DNA from: Voacanga thouarsii
Taxonomy: Eukaryota; Streptophyta; Magnoliopsida; Gentianales; Apocynaceae
NCBI GenBank assembly: GCA_026120185.1
Contig: JANUWF010002273.1
Location: 1,037,001 to 1,101,000 of the forward strand
Reading direction: 5' to 3'
Length of the DNA: 64,000 nt
Shown: piece by piece, positions 34,151-45,700 of the stretch
Numbering within the stretch: the first letter of the stretch is position 1
Layout: each line of letters opens with the position of its first letter
Notes under the pieces: model-generated
The model's input: only the letters and a program-made list of their open reading frames with translations
Database searches by the model: none
What the model was told of the DNA's origin: nothing
Program-made: the position numbers and the translations under genes

Positions 34151-35430
34151 TATGCCCCCATACTTGAACTTTTGCATGTCCTTAATCAAAACACTTTAAT
34201 CAAGAAAATTATCAAGAAAACACAAGTTCTTTTTTATTCAAAAATTTTGTTTACCTAGCAAGGATTATAATTTCTCACCTTTAGATAAAACTTTTGTCAT
34301 TCACACCCTTTAAAAATAATTCAAGCTTTGAAGCATTTGACAAGGCATCACAAAACTCTTGAAGTCAAATTAATCAAGTGTATACCTTAGTCTAAGAAAA
34401 TTATTTCACTATTTAAGTTAAAATATGGATAATATGAATCACACAAGTCAATCTATCTACCAACTCAAGCATTATAAATCTAAAAACTACACAATTCAAG
34501 TCATGATATAAGGAAAGCACTCCAATTTTGTTTTCTCAAAATTTTTAAATGACTTAGGGAATTGATAGTCTCAAGTGCATGGATTTCTCTTCACACATTG
34601 TATTAGCCCCCTTATAGTTATCACTCATTATTTTTTCAACATCTTTCCTCTCTTTTTCTTTAGGGAATTCATAGCCTCAAGAAAGTGGATTTCTCTTCAC
34701 TATCCATATTAACCCCCATATCAAGTAAAAATAATTTTTTTTTCTCATCTTCAAAGAGGAAGCAATCCACTCATTTTTTCAATTTTCAACTCAAAAGAAT
34801 TTTTCACAATTCTCCACAATCTTTCCTCCCAAAAATCTTATATCAACTCACATTCTTCATCACAACTCAAAGCCAAGAAAAATTTAAACCCATAATATAA
34901 GAGTTAGCTAATAAACTTTTCTCATATTCATCGTATTCTCTATATTCAAACTAGATGAGTGAAATAATATTCAAATACCAATACACAAGCAAGATTAATT
35001 GAAATTCTCAAGTCTTAACAATATCTTATCAATAAACCAATTTCACAAAAATAAATCCACCAAATGAATGATAAAAAATCCTATCCACACTTAAACTGGA
35101 CATTGTCCTCAATGGCCAAAGAAATAAAAATAAAAGCACAGCCAAGAAGACCAAAATCAATAAAGAGAAAGGATAAAGAGAAGAAAATACCTCTATTACA
35201 CCGTAGGTCCACCATGTTCGAATCCATCACAAGAAGGAAAGCATTAGAGAAGTCATAAAAATACCTAACTCAAAAAGAAACAAAACAAAGAAAAACATAA
35301 ATCTAGAAAAAGAACAAGAAAATAAAATAAATGAACAGATACCTAAAAGTTATTAAAGGTCATTAAAATTCAAAAGAAAAGAAATAACAGAAAGTAAAAT
35401 AAAATACAAGTGTAGAGAATAAGTTAAGAG
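34151..35430 (-). other. A2 3' non-coding tail and purine tract
   Basis: Minus-strand AAGTATGGGGGCATA (34151-34165) touches the 3' LTR and is the likely polypurine tract. About 900 bases further in, at 35083-35112, lies a second related block (GACAATGTCCAGTTTAAGTGTGG). The rest is AT-rich with only low-complexity open stretches (34685-34900, 35064-35258). It corresponds to 1-1372 of A1. Confidence 0.75.
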
Positions 35431-36591
35431 TCACCCTCATCATCCTCATCATCGGGTTGTGCGACTCGAAGATGCACCGGTAGCTTGTTGGATCAAAGTG
35501 GCTAACTTTTGATCTTGAATATCCTGGCGATGATGAATGTCTACAATGGAGTCACGAAGCTGCAAAAGGATAGTCATTTAACTCTCCAATTGAGCCTCTA
35601 GTCGTGCCTCAAAATCAGTACGCGAATAAAACTAGTGGCACGAAGGACAGGTCTAGTAGGTGGCTCCTCATCCTCCTCCTTATCAGGGGAAAGCTCCTCC
35701 ATCCCGGGGTGTTGTACCTGAAAAGGCTTCTTCCAGTGCTTTTCCCTTTCATCATAACAATACCCACACTAAACCAAGGTATTCTCCGTTACTAGATCTC
35801 GGTCAGTATTGGGCTTACTCAACTCTCCATCCAACCTCACTCCAAAGTCTCTCAGAATATGCATAATAACAAAAGGGAACTTGAGGACTTTGACAGATAT
35901 ACCAGAGTAAACAACCTCTCGCATAAAGTGAATGAGCTCACTGTTTCTCATCTTATCTAGAATGTAAAGATCAAAGACCCTAAACTCATTGAAGCCACTA
36001 GCCTTAGAATAAACATTGAAAGTAAAAATATAGACTATGGCACACCATTGAACCTCAAGGTTATTATTTGAGTAGTAACAGTTTTGACCCATTCACCTTT
36101 TTCTCCACATGTTAAAACTGGCCCTTATAGCACTCACATCCTATGTAGGCTCAGAAATGACCTTTTGGTTATTATGGTCTACAACAATCTATTGCCCCTC
36201 ATCAGAGACTCCTAAAATCCTAGCTAGCCTAGTTCTTTCAAACTTAATAGAAACCCCTTTTACCATGGTAGAGATAACTTGGAGGTTGTTTTTCTTTTTG
36301 TCCTTCACATTGACATAAAACTCTCTTACACACACAGGACAATAAGCAACCTCTATTCTAATAATAGGATCCCACCCCAACCGTCTAAACATAGTAGAAA
36401 GCTCTAAAGAATTATCTAAAGAAGGCTTATATCACTTTTCTACTATAATTTTGTTTTGTTGGTGATGTTGATGCCAAATATGACAGGTGTTGGGTAGGCT
36501 GAGTAAGAAGAGGCTCGAAAAAAGGTGTAGATGAAGATGCATCTCGAGCTCTCTTAGCCCCCAGTGATAACTTCCTAGGTCTCCTAGACAT
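35430..36591 (-). pseudogene. A2 ORF resembling 'putative plant transposon protein'
   Basis: Start MSRRPRKLSLGAKRARDASSS (ATG at 36589-36591), a basic then serine-rich head typical of this family. After frame breaks comes RRLGWDPIIRIEVAYCPVCVREFY, then VKGVSIKFERTRLARILGVSDEG (36189-36392), both signature stretches. A third segment at 35769-36092 holds FTFNVYSKASGFNEFRVFDLY and HILRDFGVRL. At least two stops or frameshifts. Proteins of this kind occur downstream of gag or pol in Athila/Calypso-like plant elements; their role is unknown. Here it stands where pol would be expected to be followed by an env-like gene, but pol is absent. Confidence 0.72.
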
Positions 36592-37789
36592 GATGGATTG
36601 ATTAAGAAAAGTAATAGAATAGAAAAATAGGACTCCTTCAAACTCACTCTTCACAACATAATTAATGCTCAACTCTCAATGGTCTCGCTATTACAACACC
36701 ATTCAACACCACCACCACCTCAACACAAAACACCACAAGATTGTCAACAAAACAAAACACAATCTCCTCCAATAAACCTGCAAGAAATATAGCCATTGTC
36801 CAATCCAAACACAATATCAACATTTTTTATCAAATCTACAATGCTCAATATTTTATCAATGAATCAATGTGGAGCTCGTAATCACAATGCTCAATTAGCC
36901 ATGCCATTTATATCATAATGTAAAGTTCATAAGCACAATACTAAGTTAAATATGAACAATTATCCCATATCTCAAAATTACTCACAAAGAATGCATACTC
37001 AATAGCTTCCAAAAAGATGTAAAATAGAAAGTGCAGCAATCAAAGACTATTATCAATCATATTTCCATGCTAACTAAGCCTTAAAAACAACAAAAATTGT
37101 ACTCACTCCATCCATCCAAAAATAAACAAGAAATTTTGGACCAAAATTCATAGAAAAATACTTAATAATCAATATGAAAAATTTAACCGTAGAAAGTGTA
37201 GAAAAATCATACCACAATAATCTCCAGTATAGGGATAATGATCCTATGCAAAAAGATTGAAAAAATCATGCACCAACTGGAAAGATTGAAAAATAGGTTT
37301 TGGAAAAAAAGATTGGATTTTTCTTATTTTTAATCCAAACTTCCAAGAACAAAGTGAAGATTTTATGTTTGGAAAGTGTTTTGGATCTTCAGAAAGTGAC
37401 CTAACGATGTTCTAGAGTTGAACCTAGCAATAGGTAGAGAGAAAATTTTAGAGGGATGAAAATTTTTGAAAAAAAAATGGCCAAGAATGGCCTATTTGAT
37501 ATTGCGGCTGATCGGGCTTGGAGCTGAGCCCAAGAACTGGGCCTGGGTTCTGCTCGCGTTTTTGTCTGGTCGTGCTAGCCTGGAGCCCAGGCCAATTATT
37601 CGGGCCTAGTGCCAGGTTAGCTCTGTCCATCCAAAAATTATTTTTTTAAATAGAATTTAATAGAATCAAAGAAAAAGAACATGAACTCATAAAAAGAATA
37701 CAGTTTAAAAATTAAAATGAAACAGCCAAATAAATTAAAACAATACGAATATTAAAAAGATGTCCAAAAACTAAAGTAGTCCAAAATCA
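36592..37789 (-). other. A2 spacer between gag and the second ORF
   Basis: About 1.2 kb with no convincing coding. At 37500-37630 there is a GC-rich block with repeated GGGCCTGGG / GAGCCCAGGCC / GGGCCTAGTGCCAGG words, unlike the AT-rich surroundings. An element of this group should carry protease, RT, RNase H and integrase here; none of their motifs was seen on either strand. Confidence 0.65.
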
Positions 37790-39375
37790 ATGTTTTCCAC
37801 GGTCTTGATCATATGGATTAGTCTTCGTGTTGCCTGGAAGTGATCCTGTTTGACAATCACCAAGGAGTTTAGCTAGTTGTCCAATTTGAATTTCAAGGTT
37901 GCGCTTGGACGCCTCCAAATTTCTTGTGGTCGCATCGACTCCTTAGATCCGTGTCTCCATTCCACTTACCAATTAGTTAACCAACTCCTCCAATGATGGT
38001 TTAACCGGTGGAGCATTGTAAGGCAGGGGCGGTTGAGTCCTTTGAGTCCCAAAATTAGAAGAAGCTTGTCGAGGTTGGTTTTGATTATTCCATGAAAAGT
38101 TAGGGTGATTCCTACAACCTGAGTTGTAAGTATTGCTATAATGATTATTACCTTGTTAACCATTACCTACAAATGCCGTTTGTTCTAATGATTATTGTGA
38201 TGACCCCATATTTTGGCAGTCATGGTTTGAACGCCCTTCCCCACAAAAATTACAACTTACACTCATTATCTGTCCTTAGGGAGGAGGCATTACAAATTGA
38301 TCCATCTTTTGCGTGAGTGCTTCTACTTTTACCTATAATGCAACCACTGTATCCATCTTGTGTACTCCATATACACGAGTTCTAGACCGTAAACTACCCC
38401 AGGTATAGTTATTTGCAGCTAAATTTTCAATTAAGTCAAATACCTCCTCTAGGGCTTCAAAATTAATGGAGCCGCCTGCAGATGCATCAACTAATTACCT
38501 AGTCGCAAAGCTCAATCCACTGTGAAAGATTTGCATTTACATACCCAACTCAAATCCATAGTGAGGACATTTTCTAAGCATTTCCTTAAACCTCTCCAAA
38601 CACTCATAAAGGTTTTTGGACTCTAATTGTTGAAAGGCAAAAATATCAGTCCTAAGTTTGGATGTTCTAGCTGGTGGGAAATATTTGACAAAAAAATTTT
38701 CAGCTAATACATTCCAAGTAATAATGGATTCGGTGGGCAAAGATTTTAACCACGATTTTACTTTATCTCTCAAGGAAAAGAGAAAAAGTCTCATTTTAAA
38801 CGTGTCATAAATTTCTAAAAAGCTCGCAAGATGGGCATTAGGATCCTCCTCAGGTAACCCATCAAATGAAACCATGTTTTGGATAATTTGGAAAGATTTG
38901 CATTTGCATACCTAACTCAAATTCATGGTGAGGACATTTTCTAAGCATTTCCTTAAACCTCTCTAAACACTAATAAAGGTTTTTAACTCTAATTATTGGA
39001 AGGCAAAAATATCAGTCCTAAGTTTGGGTGGGAAATATTTTGCTAAAAAAATTTCAGCTAATACATTCTAAATAGTAATGGATCCAGTGGGCAAAGATTT
39101 TAACCACGATTTTACTCAATTTCTCAAGGAAAAGGGAAAAAGTCTTAGCTTAATGGTATCCTCAGAAACCTCATTCATTTTAAACGTGTCATAAATTTCT
39201 AGAAAGCTTACAAGGTGGGCATTAGGATCCTCTTCAAGTAACCCAACGAATGGAACCATGTTCTGGATAATTTGGATTATATTAGGTTTTATTTCAAAAT
39301 TGCTGGCCTCTATCCTAGGCCTCGTGATACTAGAGCCCATACCTGAGATTGCGGATTTTATAAAATCATCCATAG
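37790..39375 (-). pseudogene. gag: A2 gag (Athila/Calypso type, internally duplicated)
   Basis: The N-terminal part at 39116-39373 and again at 38537-38875 has PEEDPNAHLxSFLEIYDTFK and LRLFPFSLR. Then come KSWLKSLPTESIITWNVLAE, KYFPPARTSKLRTDI and LYECLERFKEMLRKCPHYG, the retrotransposon Gag core of this clade. Near 38216-38256 a zinc knuckle reads CNFCGEGRSNHDC, with the His replaced by Arg. The tail has NFGTQRTQPPLPY and, at about 37815-37850, GSLPGNTKTNP, the usual Athila end. The core is duplicated (38527-38892 and 38893-39271) and the left copy lacks about 13 residues. Several stops. Confidence 0.88.
38527..39271 (-). repeat. Tandem ~370-base duplication within A2 gag
   Basis: Two copies starting GATTTGCATTTRCATACC and ending near ACCATGTTYTGGATAATTTGG. 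Several substitutions, a ~39-base deletion in the left copy and small deletions in the right copy show the duplication is old. Confidence 0.85.
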
Positions 39376-39760
39376 TCCACCTATTAATTCCACAATTATT
39401 ACCATTGTTGGGTTGATTTACCTCTATATCTGTCCTTAGCTTTTTGCTTATAACCTTTCGAACCTTGGTGAAAGTTCTCTCGATTTTTGGATCAAGATCT
39501 ACTATGTTGGCTTTGAATCATAGAGTAAGGTCTACATAAGATAGAAAATAGCAAGATTATAGAATTTACAAGTTAGATAGTTAGGACATATTTACAAATT
39601 AAGTTAGAAGCAATTACAATATATAAATACATTAAATTACAAGTATACAAGAAACATATGGCACCAATTCATACAGCGAACATATATACATATTTACATA
39701 TCTACATATAAACATATGAATATGGGTAAGTTAATAGAATCTAAGCTTTCATGATATTGT

Positions 39761-39778
39761 TCCCCGACAACGGCGCAA
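39761..39778 (-). other. A2 primer-binding site (tRNA-Asp)
   Basis: The plus-strand TCCCCGACAACGGCGCAA differs by two bases from TCCCCGGCAACGGCGCCA, the tRNA-Asp 3' end used by Athila/Calypso elements. It stands six bases from the 5' LTR edge. Confidence 0.88.
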
Positions 39779-39784
39779 AAAACT

Positions 39785-41186
39785 AGATGCATAAATTTTG
39801 GGTATATAAAAATCATCAAATTTAAATCCATCCGTTAGTCAAGTTTTAATTAAATCATTAATCCCAAAATATCCATACGAGCAAGTATACTCATCGCAAG
39901 TATAGCATAGGAAATTATTGAGTATCCATCCTCAAAGGAACAAGTATACACAAATCACTTTTCATTTATTGTTTAAATGGACCAAATAAAGTGAGAAAAT
40001 AATTTAAAAAATAAAAAAATATATATATAACTCAAGGACACAGGAATATGCAATTTAGACAATTATCCTAAAAAACATAATAATGAACCAACTAGTAATT
40101 CTCTTAATTAATCATTATCTTGGTATCATGAAGGAATATAAGTAAAATTCAATTATTTTCCAAGTCATGAATCTATTTAGATAAATTTCATTTCTTTTCT
40201 CAATTCATGAAATCACTATCTTTTGATTAAATTAATAGATTTTTCAATCAAGCTAATATAATCAAAACATGCATTAAACTCAATTCCTCATAAACATGAA
40301 ATTAGTTAATAACCATTTGCTCAAGGCGGAATCAACTAATAATTGATTACTTGAGTCCTATAATCCTAACTTCGTCGCCCAAGTTCATTGCGATTTAACA
40401 AATACAAAATCAATACAATAAATTCCTAACATCATTTTCGCAAGTCAATTAGAAGAACTCACATCAATAATCAATGCTAACAAGTAATCAAATACCACAA
40501 ATGATAAAGAATTGATCAAATAAATAAATCAACACAAAATTATGAATCCAAAATAATATTAAATTACAATAAAAACATTGAATACATCATTGTTTAAGAA
40601 AAAGAAAACAAAGATAAAAGAAAGCACTCATAGACAAGCCTCTTTCTTCTTCCTTAAAGACTCTCTTGAACAACCCTCCTTGAATTGGTGAATTCATCTT
40701 CAATGAATGTTTGGAATTCTAGCTGCTAGATCCACTACCAATTCCTTGTGTTTTCTCTTACTTTTATAGGCCTCTTGGATGCTAAATTTAGAGTTTGGGA
40801 AGTCTTAGCCGAGTAGGATTCGAAAAATACCAAAATCATTGGAAAAATTCCTAAATTCGTGTACAGAATTTTCTTGTTCCAAAGTGGACCTGGAGTCGGG
40901 TCCAGTCGACCCGTCTAGTGCCAGATCTATTCTATTTTCTTCCTGAAATTCACTCTATTTCTTCTACTTGACCAGAATGGACCCAGTGCTTAGTCCCTTG
41001 GTTAGGCTTTGCGCTAGGTGCATTCTGGAATTTCTCCAATTTTACTTGAATTTAACTCAAATTTGCCAAAATACCTTTTACAAATAAAATATCAAATAGA
41101 AAGGAATATGCCTAATTATTACAGTAAGTGTATCTCAAAACAACTGCAAATAACTAGAAAAATAGTAGTGATTTTAGCCCCTATCA
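39785..41186 (-). repeat. A2 5' LTR
   Basis: 1402 bases from AGATGCATAAATTTTGGG (first base mutated) to ..AGCCCCTATCA. It matches the 3' LTR throughout. The GGACCTGGAGTCGGGTCC / GCGCTAGGTGC repeat block is at 40885-41020. ATAAG follows at 41187-41191. Confidence 0.92.
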
Positions 41187-41814
41187 ATAAGCCATCCTTT
41201 TTCCTCTTCTTTGAAGCCTTTTGCAATCTTCTTCTCTTCTTCCTTGAATCCCTTAGTTTTCCTTTTCTTCTTCTATGCAAAATAAGTTTCCTAGGGTTCT
41301 GAGAGAAAACTTCCAAGTCCAAGACTAGTGTTTTGAGGCTATAAAAGGATATTTATAGCTAAAAACTTCATAGGTCTTCAAAACTCGCTGAACAAGATTT
41401 CTTTTGTGCTAGTGGGCGGCCCAGGGAGGTCTAAGAAACTTAGGTTGCCATTTATTCTAGAGAGGAGGCAGCTTAGGGAAGTTGCCTAGGCTACCAAGTT
41501 CTTGGAGAAAATGGCAACACAATGCTCCTAGGAGGCATAGGGAAGTGGCCTAGTCTTTAGTCCAAGAAGCCAAAATCATGTATCTAGGCAGCTAAGAGAG
41601 GTTCACCTTTCTGGCAACCTTGTTAATGTTTCACAGCTCCTATTTTTACTCTTTTTTTCTTTTCTTTTTATCTTTGTTCATCTCAAATTGTTAGTTTTCA
41701 ATTCCTAAACAAAAATAAAGTGAAAAGAATGTAGTGAATAGTGATTTGAATAATATTTTACAACAGTTAAAGCACCAATAACGTAGAAAATATATACATG
41801 ATGAACACTCATCA
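41187..41814 (-). repeat. LTR C (Athila-type), right part
   Basis: Continues from 32741 after A2. Ends ..CATGATGAACACTCATCA at 41814 with flank CCAGT (41815-41819), one transition from CTAGT on the left (31831-31835). At 41410-41600 it carries its own reiterated GC-rich palindrome (GGCGGCCCAGGGAGGT, GAGGCAGCTTAGGGAAGTTGCC, TAGGAGGCATAGGGAAGTGGCCTAG). No genes. Confidence 0.82.
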
Positions 41815-42744
41815 CCAGTCAAACTAATTATTCTTCAAGAGACCCTAATTCAAGTAAATCCTTGCATAACCTATTTTGTGAAATATGCACTGGATTGCAA
41901 GTCATTGGTCTTTTAAATATTTAGTTTTTGGAATTATCCTTGTGATGAGCAAACATGGATAAAAAAACACTTTTTGTCACTATCTACTATTTTGACCAAA
42001 CTATTATTTTCCAAAAATAAAACATATTTCTAATAACACTTTGAACAGAAATTACACTTTCTCATGTTTGTTAATTTCGTAATTATAAACATGTTATTTG
42101 AGCATATCCTAAACAGGATAAGGTAATGTTGAGTAATCAGTGAGGGTAGGCTACTAGTACTAGCCTATGAACACTAGAGCAAGTATCTCGGTAGGCAGCT
42201 ACCACCGGAAGACGAACTCTACTTAGTGGGCTACCAATACTAGTAAGTCAGTCCAGTTCGAGCTAGCAACATAGTCCAAGTGGGACTAGTAAGTTTGGAT
42301 AGGAGAAAGAGGAGAATTCCACCCAATAGGCAGATCACCCATTCTACTACGATGTAGGATTTCATAGTAACTAGTCATTATGCAAGTTATATTACAATCT
42401 ATATGTTTATAAAATTTATGAGTGGTCTTGATTACAGAAAGTATTTCTACTTTAGAGTATCTTGAATTGAACTAATTGATTTGTGCAACATTGTAATTGG
42501 AGATCACTCTGTATTGGTGTTTTAAAAAATGACTTGCAAATGTTTTTCTGTCAATATTTAAATGAAATTGCATCACAAAAGCATTATAAATTCACTATTA
42601 GCACACACATAACTTGCTGAGTATTCTTTCTCATGCATTTCCACTATCACATTTTCAGGGAGTACTAGTTTCAACAAAGTGGGGACTTATTAGAGATCAA
42701 GACTTAGATTAAATTTTAATTATGATGTTACTTTTGGGAATTTG
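41815..42744 (+). repeat. D3 LTR fragment 4
   Basis: Clear D-type sequence. TGTTGAGTAATCAGTGAGGGTAGGC.., TTCGAGCTAGCA and the CACATAACTTGCTGAGTATT block follow the order and spacing of D1 at 15025-15600. Interrupted at 42744 by chromovirus E; bases 42740-42744 (ATTTG) are its left duplication. No genes. Confidence 0.82.
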
Positions 42745-44476
42745 TATAACACCCCATAATCATAGGGTTCGAAAGGTTGTGGATGTCACCCCGTCTAAAC
42801 GACAATGGGTCTTTATAATAATATACATAAATAAATAAATTCAAAGACTTATATAATGCCAAAAGAAATTCGATCATCAACTTATAACATGGGTCCATAT
42901 ATGTCTCTAATACATGACCTCCTGGATGTAAGCCCAAAAACTAGAAGAGCTCAAAACACTTCAACTACCCTCTTCGAGTCTTAATTCTGTACAAGTCCAG
43001 GTATTCACAAAAGTCTGCCTAAAAAGTATGAATAAAGTCGTGTGAAATATAATATATCTCAATAAGTCATGTAATGTGCCATGTCAATTTCACGGGCAAT
43101 GTTTTCATGACACGTAAATTGGAATCATTGGAACGGTGATAAAAATTACTACTTCTCATTTGAGAAAGAAGATTTATAATGAAAACTCATTGGGGCATAT
43201 CTTTTTTCTTCTAGAAAAATGTGCCATTAAAATTATGGCATTATATACAATATTAATATTGAGCTTTTAATTATCAATCATACTATATTTTTAAAGTACG
43301 ATTTTCATATTTTAAAAAAAAAAACCACATTACTATCTCATATTAAACACTAATGGAATCTCGTCCCATCTACTAGGAAGGATATCAACCCAACCGCATC
43401 ATAAGATTTTAATCCTAAAAATATGATAATATGTATTATTAATTTAGTGCATAAACCATAATTAACCATACTCTGACCATCATCATGGTCTATCATGCCA
43501 GCCGGGTGTCCCATACCTATCTCTGTTTCCACTTTAGGATAACATGTTGCAGGCTACGGATAACTAAACATTAAATACTGGCACCCCATGAAGAAAGAGA
43601 TCATAGTCCAAAAGTGGCCACCAACCAGATAACATTCTCAAACCTACGTAAGTTAGTCCAGGTGTAAAGTCCCTTTGAGTACTCAAGAATCACATCATAC
43701 CATAGATCAACACAATATCTCCACATAACTCAATACTTCTACAACTAAATCCTTTTTCCAAAAAAATTTCCTGTCCAAGGATATTTTATTTTCGAATTCA
43801 CTTTGAATATAAATGCATGTAAATCGAATCCGTTCTAACATTTTCATAAATTTATATTTTCATGCTATGGCTTTCGCAATCCTTATATATGAAATGCATG
43901 CATAATTGCTTAATAAAAGTTAACGTAGGGTTTCCAAATCATTTCATCATGTGTGTATAATTTATCAAAATAAAGCATGCTTGAACTGTGCATAAGCATT
44001 TTTATTTCCAAATACTTCATAATATTTTTAATAAAAAAAACTAGCATGCTTCATGACATTTTTCTCATAATAGAATTTCACTGAAAACACTACATGGATA
44101 TGGGGACTTACCTTAAGTCCTAGCTAGCAAAGGAAAGAGTAGTCAATCCTATGTTCAGAAATATTTTCTTTACCAAATATCATATATATTTATATAATAT
44201 AATTTATTGAAACATATATTTCTTACCAAATATAAAATGTGATATTTCGTACTAAAATCTTAATAGTATTAAATGTTGTTCTCTATATATAAATTTATGT
44301 ATTATTTCTTCACATAAAGTGCCCTTATCCATATACTTGAATTAAAGTAACTATTCAACAAACATTATTCAAATAAACAATAACTCATCAAGTAATGCAA
44401 GTACACGGAATAACATAGTAAGAGGAACAATATAATGCATGCCTGTAAAATTCTTAGTGTGAGAAGGGGTATTGCA
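42745..44476 (-). repeat. E 3' LTR
   Basis: 1732 bases, TATAACACCCC.. (G to A in the terminal TG) to ..GGGTATTGCA. It matches 47574-49298 throughout, for example GGGTCCATATATG at 42891-42903 and 47721-47733. Confidence 0.93.
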
Positions 44477-44489
44477 TCCTTCCCTTCTT
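44477..44489 (-). other. E polypurine tract
   Basis: Minus-strand AAGAAGGGAAGGA lies directly against the 3' LTR start TGCAATACCCC. Confidence 0.82.
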
Positions 44490-44535
44490 AAAAAAAATAT
44501 ATATATATTTGCCTTCAAAATTGCTAATATCGTGT

Positions 44536-45700
44536 TATAATAACTCTGGATACCTTTTCTTTATCCATTCTTCGATTTCCCAAGTCACATCCTGCATTCC
44601 AATATCTTGGCCATAAGAACCTTTCTATTCCTTAAGTCCTTTACATTTCTTTCCAAATTTTCTCTGGTTTATTTTCATAACTCAAATTCGGCTGTAACTA
44701 TAATGGCTCATCATTCAATATGTGTTTAGTAGCAGGATTGTATTTCTTGAGTTGCGATACATGAAACATGAAATATATTATGTATCCCAATTAAACTATC
44801 AAGAAGTTTAATCTTGTAAGCTACTAGTCCAGTCCTTGCAATAATCAAGAAAGGTCCTAAATATCGTGGCCTCAATTTTCTGAATTTCGAATGTTTTATA
44901 GTTCTTTTACTGGACATTAACTTCAAGAATACTAATTCTCCCATTTCAAAGTCTAAGTCTCTTCTTCTATTATCGGCATACCTCTTTTGCCGACTTTATG
45001 CAGCTCTCCACCGCTCTTGCACAAATTTTACTTTTTTTTTCATCCATTATAATTTGAATACTCCTAACCCCATTACGGTTAATTGAACCATTTTCTTCCC
45101 AACTACAATACAATAGTATTTGACACTTTTTCCCCGTTAACTAGTTCCACCTTAGTCATGCTGAACTATAATTTTCCAAAAGTAACCACAATTAAACTTA
45201 CTACTCATCCCAATCAGGAAACCTTTTTATTTTACTAATACAGTCTACTCATTAAATTAAGTATTTTGGTGTCTCTCAAATTTTTCAAAATCTTTCTCAA
45301 TTTTTCTTAATTTGCGATCAAAAATTACTTCGACACCCCTTAAAATTTTTATCTCGCCAAAATATTCTCTTAATCAAACTAATCAGTTCTTATTCTAGAT
45401 CTTCATACATATACTCATTTGATAAAAAGTAGTCACCTATTAAAGTGTTCTCCTATTTCCAATAGGGTATTGATAGTGGTCGAAGTAAACCTATAGACTT
45501 TTGATGTTCGGCTTTTCCTTTTGACAAATAAGGCACAGTAATACTTATTGAGCAATATCTCTTTTCAATCCAAGCCACCAAAACATCCCTTTGAGATCTT
45601 GATACATCTTGACTTTTCCATGATGTATGATGTATCGACTTTTATGAGCTTTTTCAACTTCTTGAAGTTCTAATAAGGCCATCTGATATAGAGTTTTAAA
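44536..45700 (-). pseudogene. pol: E integrase remnants and chromodomain
   Basis: Near 45500-45660 translation gives the integrase zinc domain (RYIIHHGKVKMYQDL, FWWLGLKRDIAQ, LCLICQKEK). The catalytic core is largely lost: only ~450 poorly matching bases remain. At 44726-44944 the C-terminal domain is open (LRPRYLGPFLIIARTG, HNIFHVSCI). In another frame DVTWEIEEWIKKRYPELL at about 44538-44597 is a standard chromodomain C-terminal helix, followed by the stop. Chromodomains are thought to steer such elements to marked heterochromatin. Inactive. Confidence 0.85.

Larger units (their letters stand above)
32742..41186 (-). mobile_element. A2: complete non-autonomous Athila-type element
   Basis: 8445 bases flanked by ATAAG on both sides (32737-32741, 41187-41191). 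On removal, LTR C reads through (CATTCATAGATAAG then CCATCC), matching the CACTCATAGACAAGCC block of related LTRs. Minus-strand order: 5' LTR (39785-41186), tRNA-Asp primer site, gag (to about 37790), spacer, plant-transposon-protein ORF (36591 to about 35769), non-coding tail, purine tract, 3' LTR (32742-34150). No protease, RT, RNase H or integrase motif was found anywhere in the 5.6-kb interior, so it would need enzymes from a related element. Confidence 0.92.

Noticed and set aside
36592..37789. Hidden pol in A2
   Set aside because: No RT YxDD, RNase H, integrase or protease motif was found in any frame.
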